Assembly: GCA_026987855.1 (NCBI GenBank)
Contig: JALSMD010000134.1
Location: forward strand, 1 to 6,305
DNA: 6,305 nt
Origin: Candidatus Falkowiibacteriota bacterium
Lineage (GTDB): Bacteria; Patescibacteriota; Patescibacteriia; Patescibacteriales; JALSMD01
Direction: 5' to 3'
Under the pieces are notes generated by a model. That model saw only the letters and a program-made list of their open reading frames with translations, was not told the origin of the DNA and did no database searches. The translations under genes and the position numbers were made by a program. Shown here one piece after another: positions 1-6,107 of the stretch (position 1 is its first letter; each line of letters starts with the position of its first letter).

Positions 1-2163
1 TACGTTTTCTTTGTTAGAGGTTGGTGCTGTTGTCCATTCCCATTTATTATTTAAACGAATATAAGATAAGCCATTTGGCGCATTACTATAAATTACTTCA
101 TCTACCAAATTATTATAGTTATCTAACAACTGAATTTTGTCGCCTTTATTAACAAGCATCAAAGAGCTTTGCTTGCGATCAATAATCCTAAACTCCAAAG
201 GCTTTAAGAAAAAATTCTTGGGAAAAACAAATGTTTGTTTTGAACTTTTTAACTGCCAAGTTTCAAGATTAACATTAAAGTTTTCTTGGTTGTACAACTC
301 AATCCATTCATCCTCGTCTCTGCCAGCCGGATTAGGCATAATTTCTGAAATAATAATATTAGGAATAGAATAATTATGTGGTTCTTTCGCCAAAAATATT
401 TCTTTAGGCATAACTTTAATAATTTTTTCTAAACTAGTGCTAGCCTTACCATCGCTAACAACCAACCTAACTACATAATTGCCGGGTCTTAAAAAAGTAT
501 GCTCAGGCATCGGCAAATAATTAATAATCCCATCGCCAAAATTCCAAAAAAATCGAAGCTCGTCTCCATCATTATCTATTGTATCAGAAGAATCAAAAAC
601 AATAGGCTTGCCAACTAATGTTTCCTTTGGGCAATCAAAATCTACCAAAGGAGGATGATTTTTATTTTTTACAATATTATCCTTACCTGGAGTAGGTATC
701 TCGCTCCAAAAATAAACTGGTGGCGAGTTAGTGGCGTTATAACTTTTGCCTTCGGGAGCGTTTTTATACTTGATCAATTGAATTGGTTTATCGTTGTTAG
801 GAGGGTAAAGACCAACTTCATCTTTACTATTATTTAAAGCTATGCGGCTTTGCGTTCGCCAAACAACAAAATACGATTTTGGTTTCAGGATAACTTCCTC
901 TTTAATTACATATTTCCTTTTACTAAAATCTTGTAAACGCCAATTTAATAAATTGATATTGTTGCCACTATTATTATATAGCTCTATAAATTCGCTTTCC
1001 TGATCTGGACCAATAGGATTAGGTAATATCTCAGAAATAATAATATCGTTAGGAGAATAATCTTGTTCTTCATCTTCCAAAATAATTATATTAGCTGATT
1101 CTTTGGTTGGTTCTGCTAAAGCAAAATCTCGAGCATTGTTAAAAGTATTATATCCATCAATTTTGCGTGCTAAACTATAAGGATCTCGTGGGGCTGGCAA
1201 ATTACTATTAGATAAACTGCCGTAAACTACTTTATCAATTAAATTGCCGCGACAATCACGTAAAATTATAATATCACCTTTATTATTTAATTTTCCTTTT
1301 GGATTTTCAATTACTATATACCCAAAACCATCTATTTGTTTATCTAATAAAGTTTTAGCGCCACCTGCATCTTCAATTGTCCAACTATCTAAATTAATAT
1401 TTGTGCGAGTATTATTATATAACTCAACCCATTCTACATCATTATCGCTTGGGTCAGAAACAAACTCATTAATCACTATTTCTCCCACTGAAACTGTTTG
1501 ACAAATATCAACCTGCTTATTATCCACACTATTTAAATCTTGTAAATCTTGATTTTTGTTACTGGGATTAATGTTAGTCCCTAAACCATCTTCTTCGTTG
1601 TTATGATTATCATCTGTGCTAGAAGAAATATTTATAACAGTATTAGTAGCTTTGGGGCTGCCGCCAACAACTAAACTATTTTGCCAATCTAGGCCTGAAT
1701 ATTCCATAGTTAATTTTTTATTATTGTCCCCAGCCGGCCAACCAGAGCTAGCATCAATTTTATCAATAATAGTACTGCTTGCGTTTTTAAGATACAGAAC
1801 TTCTCCATTATTAGACAAACTTCCTGTATAAATTAAATCTGCTTGCAGGCCAGGAACACTGTTATCATTAGAACGTTCTAATAAAAAATATCCTTTTGAC
1901 TGTATTATTCCATCTAACATAACATTTATCCCTTGATCTTCTGTCTCTAATGTCCATCCTTTTAAATTAACTGGGTAATTTTCTTGATTATATAATTCTA
2001 TCCATTCATTATTATATGAGTTAGGCATTCCCATCCAGGCAACTTCATTAATAATGACATTTTGCGCACAGACTAGGTTAGCGAAACAAGAAAAAGAAAT
2101 TAATAATAAAAAAATCCATAGTATTACTACTATGAATTTACAATCTCCTCCTTTTTTAGACAT
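1..2163 (-). CDS. Secreted protein with four lamin-tail domains and one PKD domain (3' end outside window)
   Basis: The frame is open from ATG at 2163 to the window edge, giving 721 codons with no stop visible. Residues 1-33 form a Sec signal peptide: K3/K4, a hydrophobic core at about 10-27, and a likely cut after VCA (31-33), so export is expected. Four lamin-tail (LTD) repeats follow at about 35-175, 227-352, 373-495 and 601-721. Each opens with INE or ISE, then E(W/F)(I/V)ELYN, then a conserved Trp about ten residues on. A PKD-type domain at about 503-585 has NDGDELRFFWNFGDG and HTF..PGNYVVRLVVSDG. Linkers at 176-222 (N/D/S-rich) and 353-372 (acidic) separate repeats. In bacteria LTD and PKD domains are surface or secreted beta-sandwich modules used for adhesion or substrate binding; no catalytic domain is visible, so the ligand is unknown. 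The start lies 6 bp after the kinase stop, implying co-transcription. The ATG is preferred because it supplies the positive N-region. The missing C-terminus could carry an anchor or an enzyme domain. Confidence 0.9.
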   Translation of the reverse strand, partial: MSKKGGDCKFIVVILWIFLLLISFSCFANLVCAQNVIINEVAWMGMPNSYNNEWIELYNQENYPVNLKGWTLETEDQGINVMLDGIIQSKGYFLLERSNDNSVPGLQADLIYTGSLSNNGEVLYLKNASSTIIDKIDASSGWPAGDNNKKLTMEYSGLDWQNSLVVGGSPKATNTVINISSSTDDNHNNEEDGLGTNINPSNKNQDLQDLNSVDNKQVDICQTVSVGEIVINEFVSDPSDNDVEWVELYNNTRTNINLDSWTIEDAGGAKTLLDKQIDGFGYIVIENPKGKLNNKGDIIILRDCRGNLIDKVVYGSLSNSNLPAPRDPYSLARKIDGYNTFNNARDFALAEPTKESANIIILEDEEQDYSPNDIIISEILPNPIGPDQESEFIELYNNSGNNINLLNWRLQDFSKRKYVIKEEVILKPKSYFVVWRTQSRIALNNSKDEVGLYPPNNDKPIQLIKYKNAPEGKSYNATNSPPVYFWSEIPTPGKDNIVKNKNHPPLVDFDCPKETLVGKPIVFDSSDTIDNDGDELRFFWNFGDGIINYLPMPEHTFLRPGNYVVRLVVSDGKASTSLEKIIKVMPKEIFLAKEPHNYSIPNIIISEIMPNPAGRDEDEWIELYNQENFNVNLETWQLKSSKQTFVFPKNFFLKPLEFRIIDRKQSSLMLVNKGDKIQLLDNYNNLVDEVIYSNAPNGLSYIRLNNKWEWTTAPTSNKENV
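2062..2163 (-). other. Signal peptide of the lamin-tail protein
   Basis: Residues 1-33 or 1-34 show a short basic start (K3, K4, K9), a hydrophobic run IVVILWIFLLLISF (11-24), and a small-residue cleavage context with V31 and A33 at -3/-1 before Q34. No lipobox is seen: C26 and C32 are not followed by the expected pattern, so Sec/SPase I export is favoured over lipoprotein processing. This is judged by eye. Confidence 0.75.
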
Positions 2164-2169
2164 ACAAAA

Positions 2170-3198
2170 TTATATATTATAGTTTAATACTTCTTGACTA
2201 ACCTGATTAATAAGTGGTTTGGCTCTTTCTGGTTCGTGGTTATGTTTCAACAAAAAAAAGGTTGCCGTTCTAATGGCTGTCCAATAATAATAGTTCATTA
2301 TTCTTTCTTCTAAATCAGTAGATAATGACATTTTTGCCTCTTTCAAATAACTTTCTAGAAACAGGTCTTTAATTTTTTTAGTGTAGATAGGATCAGCAAT
2401 CTTACGATTAGACATATATTCTAATTGCTGAAGAAAACTTCCTAAATCTCTAGCAAAATCAGATAAAGAGATGTCAGTAAAATCAATAACAGCTAATTTG
2501 CGTTCGCTCATTTTAATAATATTTTCAGGATGGGCATCTCCATGAACAAACCATCTTTGTTTATTTCTATTTAAAAATCTTTCCTCTTTGTTCATAAAGA
2601 TATTATAAAGTTCCTTGTATATATTAAAATACTGAGGATATCTTTCCTTTATTTTTTGTAAAATGTGGTTTACTCCTGGGACAACAGTTTTAATGCGGCT
2701 ATTTTCTGGATTAAAATTAGGGGCATCTTTGGTAGGCAAACGATGCAATTTAGCAAACCAAGCGGCAGCCTTAGGAATAATCTTTTCAATTTCAGAATAA
2801 TTCTTTTCTCTAATAAACTGATAAAGGTTACGGCCATTAACTCCACGGTAAAATGTTCCTTGAAAATACTCAGAATAAAAAAGTGGGTGAGGTATAGATA
2901 ACCAACCTTTACTAAAATTATGCTCCCACAAATATTTCAAAGCATCATAAACATTTTTTCTTGGTTCATTACTATGAGCAGAACAATAAATAGTTAATTT
3001 TTTTGTTTTGTTTTCTTTTGTTATAAAACTAGTTTTAAATTTAATAACAACATGATAAGTCTTTTCCCAAATATATTTTTTAGGAGCATCTATTTCTATT
3101 TTTTTAATATCATAAAAATCAGGATAAAGTGGCAACACTTTTTCCCTAAATAAATTTTTAACATAATTCTCGTCAAAAAGATAAAGAATTTTATTCAT
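2170..3198 (-). CDS. Aminoglycoside-phosphotransferase-fold small-molecule kinase (APH/choline kinase family)
   Basis: This is a 342-residue protein of usual length for the APH (protein-kinase-like) superfamily. The catalytic loop is FVHGDAHPENII (217-228), with H219, G220, the presumed catalytic base D221, and metal-binding N226. The metal-binding DFG equivalent is VIDFTD (237-242), with D239, followed by D247/D251 of the usual D..RDLG helix start. In the N-lobe, VVIKF (50-54) offers K53 as the likely beta3 lysine, and the glycine-rich loop is weak. The hinge region GVNGRNLYQFI (119-129) and AAAWFAKLH (144-152) are typical of the family. These enzymes transfer the ATP gamma-phosphate to a hydroxyl of a small molecule (aminoglycoside, choline, sugar, homoserine); the fold does not reveal the substrate. 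It lies 78 bp after GH57 and 6 bp before the lamin-tail gene. A sugar or maltose-type kinase role is possible from context but is inference; antibiotic resistance should not be assumed. An ATG 7 nt upstream (at 3205) reaches a stop within five codons, so 3198 is the start. No Shine-Dalgarno is visible. Confidence 0.87.
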   Translation of the reverse strand: MNKILYLFDENYVKNLFREKVLPLYPDFYDIKKIEIDAPKKYIWEKTYHVVIKFKTSFITKENKTKKLTIYCSAHSNEPRKNVYDALKYLWEHNFSKGWLSIPHPLFYSEYFQGTFYRGVNGRNLYQFIREKNYSEIEKIIPKAAAWFAKLHRLPTKDAPNFNPENSRIKTVVPGVNHILQKIKERYPQYFNIYKELYNIFMNKEERFLNRNKQRWFVHGDAHPENIIKMSERKLAVIDFTDISLSDFARDLGSFLQQLEYMSNRKIADPIYTKKIKDLFLESYLKEAKMSLSTDLEERIMNYYYWTAIRTATFFLLKHNHEPERAKPLINQVSQEVLNYNI

Positions 3199-3276
3199 AA
3201 AACATGGATCAGAAATTAGGTTAGTTATTTAAAATTCGCTCCTAACTTCTAGTTCCTAATTTATCTTAGTTGTTAA
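3199..3276. repeat. Spacer with degenerate TTAGG/CTAA repeats and an 8-bp inverted repeat
   Basis: The 78 bp between the GH57 stop and the kinase start contain an exact inverted repeat, AAATTAGG at 3213-3220 and CCTAATTT at 3255-3262 on the plus strand. On the minus strand there is also a direct repetition of TTAGGA about 14 nt apart (TTAGGAACTAGAAG then TTAGGAGC). GTTAG/CTAAC can pair as an alternative to the 8-bp stem. No gene, no clear promoter and no T-run terminator is evident. The element could be a decayed terminator or a degenerate intergenic repeat. Confidence 0.4.
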
Positions 3277-4452
3277 TTAAGAGTTTAGGGGCCAATATTT
3301 TTTCCAGTGCTTACTCCAAACCATTGATTTTATTTTGATATACATTTTTTCTGCTTTAAGTTTATCTTTTTTAGTGTGAGGATTGTCTAATGATCTAATA
3401 GCACGAATAAACTCATTGAGTCCTCGTTCAATCTCATCAGGTCCCCATGATACTGGTCCAAATACATGGCGAAAATCTCTACCACTCGCCCACCAAAATG
3501 TACAACTTGCTAATCCTCTAACAAAATGCCATCGCGCCCAACTATAGTTTTTATCTTTCTTGTTCTTTTCTATCAGATTATAAGCAAAATTAGCCAATTC
3601 CCATAATTTTACTTGAATTTTATTTTTTGGATTAAACCAGAGACTAAAAGGAGTTCTGTTTTTCAAGTCTCTACTTGTTGTTTCCCAACTACTATTTATA
3701 GGTTTTATTTTATATATTTTTGTATGTTTGTTAACAAAATCGCTAAAAGTGATAGTTTTTAATTTGGGGTGCTTAAGAACTTTTTCAAAAATAGCATCTG
3801 GATCATTATGTCTTAAACCATATAACTCCCCGTCAGTAGCAGTTATTATTGGATAAGAAGTTTCTGCCCCGCAATTTAATAATTGAAAAATAAGCTCCGG
3901 CACATAACTGCTGGAAAGCTCGCGTGAACGGAAAATAATTTTGAGGCTACTATAACTATCTCTATAAACTTCATTAAAATCAACCTCTTCTGTTCTGCCA
4001 TTATAAGCAAATTCATCTAATAAAATCCATTTATAACCAAACGATTTAATTATTTTGGCTACTTTCGAGCTGTAGGCAAGCTCTGGCAAAAAAAAGCCTT
4101 TTGGCTTAAAATTGTTTCCTAAATATTTTTTTAAAATTTCCTCATTTTCTTTTATTTGTCTTCTTGTTTCTTCTTCCGGTATTAAAGGCAAAAGAGGATG
4201 ATAAGCAGCCGAACCAGTTAGTTCTAAGTTGCCTTTATTTACTAAAATCTTTATTCTTTTAATCAAATCAAGATAGCCTAAATCTTCCCAACGCAAAAAT
4301 AAACATCCTGTAATATTTAAAGTAAATTTAATGTTAGAATGTTCTTCTAAAGCGCGGATAATTCTTAAATAACTTTTTTCCGTTGCCTCTTCAATAATGT
4401 ATGCATCTTTGTTAACAGGCTGATAAAGGTGTAGGAAGTTTAACCATAACAT
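3277..4452 (-). CDS. Glycoside hydrolase family 57 enzyme acting on alpha-glucan (alpha-amylase / 4-alpha-glucanotransferase type)
   Basis: This 391-residue protein carries recognisable GH57 conserved regions in order: HLYQP (8-12); ELTGSAAYHPLLPLIP (77-92), like the ELLGGGYYEPIL-type region II; GFFLPELAYS (119-128), with E124 the presumed catalytic nucleophile; TDGELYG (206-212), with D207 the presumed acid/base; and a C-terminal WARWHFVRGLASCTFWWASG region (305-324) resembling the Trp-rich region V. E124 and D207 sit close to where the nucleophile (E123) and acid/base (D214) lie in Thermococcus litoralis 4-alpha-glucanotransferase. The protein is the catalytic barrel plus a short helical tail, without the C-terminal beta-sandwich of that 659-residue enzyme, and it is shorter than GH57 branching enzymes. 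No signal peptide is present, so it should act in the cytoplasm on glycogen or maltodextrin, fitting its place after glgA. Whether it hydrolyses, transfers or branches cannot be told from motifs. The start ATG at 4452 lies 129 bp after the glgA stop, with no Shine-Dalgarno; a nearby ATG at 4447 is out of frame. Confidence 0.88.
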   Translation of the reverse strand: MLWLNFLHLYQPVNKDAYIIEEATEKSYLRIIRALEEHSNIKFTLNITGCLFLRWEDLGYLDLIKRIKILVNKGNLELTGSAAYHPLLPLIPEEETRRQIKENEEILKKYLGNNFKPKGFFLPELAYSSKVAKIIKSFGYKWILLDEFAYNGRTEEVDFNEVYRDSYSSLKIIFRSRELSSSYVPELIFQLLNCGAETSYPIITATDGELYGLRHNDPDAIFEKVLKHPKLKTITFSDFVNKHTKIYKIKPINSSWETTSRDLKNRTPFSLWFNPKNKIQVKLWELANFAYNLIEKNKKDKNYSWARWHFVRGLASCTFWWASGRDFRHVFGPVSWGPDEIERGLNEFIRAIRSLDNPHTKKDKLKAEKMYIKIKSMVWSKHWKKYWPLNS

Positions 4453-4471
4453 AGATAAAAATCAAAATTAA

Positions 4472-4535
4472 ATATACTTATAATCCAAAGCTCATAACTA
4501 TAAATATAGTCAGGGGCTTCAAATTATAAGTTTAT
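4472..4535 (-). promoter_or_regulatory. 64-nt imperfect palindrome, predicted RNA hairpin between glgA and GH57
   Basis: The two 32-nt arms are complementary in a single register centred between 4503 and 4504. Uninterrupted blocks on the plus strand are CTTATAAT/ATTATAAG (4477-4484 with 4523-4530), AAGC/GCTT (4488-4491 with 4516-4519) and ACTATA/TATAGT (4497-4502 with 4505-4510). As DNA, 24 of 32 positions match. Read as minus-strand RNA, four of the remaining positions (4485-4487 with 4520-4522, and 4496 with 4511) become G-U wobbles. This leaves only three internal mismatches plus the loop. A T-rich stretch (13 T of 19, 4453-4471 on the sense strand) follows and runs into the GH57 start codon. 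It could be an intrinsic terminator after glgA, a leader structure controlling GH57 translation, or a small inverted-repeat mobile remnant. The pairing is directly visible; the role is inferred. Confidence 0.6.
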
Positions 4536-4552
4536 CAAATATAATAAAACAA
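4523..4552 (-). promoter_or_regulatory. Possible sigma-70-type promoter for GH57
   Basis: On the minus strand TTGTTT (4552-4547) is followed after 18 bp by a perfect TATAAT (4528-4523). Transcription would begin around 4515-4517, inside the right-hand arm of the palindrome, leaving a leader of about 65 nt before GH57. The -10 box is part of the hairpin's outer stem. In DNA this A+T-rich a TATAAT can arise by chance, so this is a weak call. Confidence 0.25.
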
Positions 4553-4581
4553 AATTTTCTATGTCACTTGACTTTTAATTT

Positions 4582-6069
4582 CTATTTTCCGTTTTTGCCA
4601 TTATTATTCATTTTCATTGCTTTCCTGTAGAGAGCAACATATTTGCTCGCTGGAATTTCCCAACTATTTGATTGCTTCATCGCTCTAACTATTAAATTTC
4701 TCCAAATTTTTCTATACTTAAAAGTTTCTAAAGCTCTAATAATTGCTCCATATAAAGAAAATTCATTAAAACTATTAAAAGTAAAGCCGGTTCCCTTTCC
4801 AGTTTTAGGATTAAAATTAACAACTGTATTATATAAACCTCCTATTTTTCTGACAATAGGAATACAACCATATCGCATAGCAATTAATTGGTTTATCCCG
4901 CAAGGCTCATGGTGAGAAGGCAACAAAAACATATCAGAGGCAGCATACATCATTGTTTCCATGTTTTTGTTTTTAGAAAAAGGGAGCCAAATAAATTTTT
5001 TAGGATATTTTTTGTGGTATTTCTTCAAAATATTTATATATTTTTTATCGCCATCCCCCATTACCACAAATTGAATATCTAACCTCATCAAATGTTCTAA
5101 TATATTAATAATCAATTCAAATCCTTTTTGAAAAGTTACCCGAGAGGTAGAAGCAATCATCGGAATATCACGATCAATAGGAAATTTTAAAAATTTTTGT
5201 AAATATTCCTTGTTTAACTTTTTGCGATGGATCTTTTTATAATTATATCGCTTAAAAAGGCCTGGGTCTTTGCTGGGATTATAGGCGTTATAATCAATGC
5301 CATTAACTATACCAAAGAGCCTATCTTCACGATTGCGCAAAATGCGATGAAGATCTTGACCAAATTTCTTGGTCATTATTTCTTCGCGGTATTGCTCGCT
5401 TACTGTATTGATGATATCGGCAGTCAAAATAGCGCGTTTAGCAAAGTTAATGTATTCAATATCAGGATTAGAAATATGCGGTATCTTTTTTCGGCCATAA
5501 TCCTTTTTCTCTGGGGGAACCTCCCACCAATTATGTCCAAGTTGAAAAACTAAATTATGTATTGTAAAAACCGTTTTTGCTTTTCGCAGTGTTTTTGAAT
5601 AACGGAAGTCTGTTTTTAAATAATAAGGGATGAGTCCTGTCTGCCAGTCATGACAATGAATAATATCTGCTTCAAATTTTAACATTGATATTAATTTCAG
5701 AGCTGCCACATCAAAAACTAAAAAGCGGGCGTTTTCATGAGAAGACCCATACAAAGTTTTTCTTTTAGAAAAATATTTCTTATTTTCAATGAAATAAACA
5801 GGTAAATCTTCCATTAAATAGCCCTTCCAATAATTAACTTTTACTGTTTCTTCTGAATTAAGATGAACATCAACATTTTCATAAATTTTTCTTAGATCAT
5901 ATTTATTTTTATCAATAATCTGGCCATAAAAAGGGGTAATGGCAATTACTTCATGCCCCAGCCTTTTTATAGCTTTTGGCAAACTACGAGCTACATCAGC
6001 TAAGCCACCACTCTTAGAAAAAGGGGCAATCTCAGAAGAAATTGAAACGATTTTTAATGGCTTGGTCAT
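4582..6069 (-). CDS. glgA: Glycogen synthase (GT5 family, ADP-glucose type)
   Basis: This is a 495-residue protein, close to the usual length for bacterial GlgA (E. coli 477). It transfers glucose from a nucleotide-glucose donor to the non-reducing end of alpha-1,4-glucan in the cytoplasm. The N-terminal GT-B domain has the donor-binding loop KSGGLADV (19-26; E. coli KTGGLADV), then CHDWQTGL (139-146) and FTIHNLVFQ (168-176). The C-terminal domain has VNGID (255-259), STSRVTFQKG (307-316) with R310 and K315 matching the E. coli catalytic R300/K305, SHHEPCGINQL (385-395) with E388 and C390 matching E377/C379, and VRKIGGLYNTV (406-416). All key residues are present, so it should be active. ADP-glucose rather than UDP-glucose is expected from family membership. 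It ends with an Asn/Gly/Lys-rich tail and TAG. It starts at ATG 6069, 38 bp after the ruvC stop, with no Shine-Dalgarno in a T-rich leader. It is probably the first gene of a glucan pair with the downstream GH57. Confidence 0.96.
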   Translation of the reverse strand: MTKPLKIVSISSEIAPFSKSGGLADVARSLPKAIKRLGHEVIAITPFYGQIIDKNKYDLRKIYENVDVHLNSEETVKVNYWKGYLMEDLPVYFIENKKYFSKRKTLYGSSHENARFLVFDVAALKLISMLKFEADIIHCHDWQTGLIPYYLKTDFRYSKTLRKAKTVFTIHNLVFQLGHNWWEVPPEKKDYGRKKIPHISNPDIEYINFAKRAILTADIINTVSEQYREEIMTKKFGQDLHRILRNREDRLFGIVNGIDYNAYNPSKDPGLFKRYNYKKIHRKKLNKEYLQKFLKFPIDRDIPMIASTSRVTFQKGFELIINILEHLMRLDIQFVVMGDGDKKYINILKKYHKKYPKKFIWLPFSKNKNMETMMYAASDMFLLPSHHEPCGINQLIAMRYGCIPIVRKIGGLYNTVVNFNPKTGKGTGFTFNSFNEFSLYGAIIRALETFKYRKIWRNLIVRAMKQSNSWEIPASKYVALYRKAMKMNNNGKNGK

Positions 6070-6107
6070 AAAAAGAATTAGTAACTAAGAAATTAAACAA
6101 AAAATTT
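6070..6107 (-). other. Short T-rich spacer between ruvC and glgA
   Basis: On the sense strand this 38-nt spacer has a TTTTTT run near the ruvC stop, the small palindrome TTAGT-T-ACTAA, and TTTTT directly before the glgA ATG. There is no Shine-Dalgarno and no convincing promoter. The TTAGT/ACTAA stem followed by TTCTTTTT is too weak to call a terminator. Part of it resembles the spacer at 3257-3278. Confidence 0.4.

Noticed and set aside
137..373. Plus-strand open frame of 78 codons near the left edge
   Set aside because: It is antisense to lamin-tail repeat 4, which reads through cleanly on the minus strand.
1244..1501. Plus-strand open frame of 85 codons
   Set aside because: It is antisense to lamin-tail repeat 2; the minus-strand frame shows a clear domain pattern.
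2081..2119. Short out-of-frame peptide starting at ATG 2119 downstream of the strong internal Shine-Dalgarno
   Set aside because: The gap from the motif to this ATG is about 26 nt, too long for normal initiation, and the frame closes after about 13 hydrophobic codons.
2170..3198. Naming the kinase an aminoglycoside resistance gene
   Set aside because: The motifs define only the broad APH fold; nothing in the sequence or context points to an antibiotic substrate.
4643..5082. Two overlapping plus-strand open frames opposite glgA
   Set aside because: They are opposite the conserved C-terminal catalytic domain of GlgA and have no domain of their own.
5227..5553. Plus-strand open frame of 108 codons
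   Set aside because: It lies entirely antisense to glgA, whose motifs are intact, and it has no recognisable domain; it is a shadow frame.
6076..6095. Possible intrinsic terminator after ruvC (TTAGT/ACTAA then T-rich)
   Set aside because: The stem is only 5 bp, lacks G+C strength, has a one-base loop, and ends on the glgA start.
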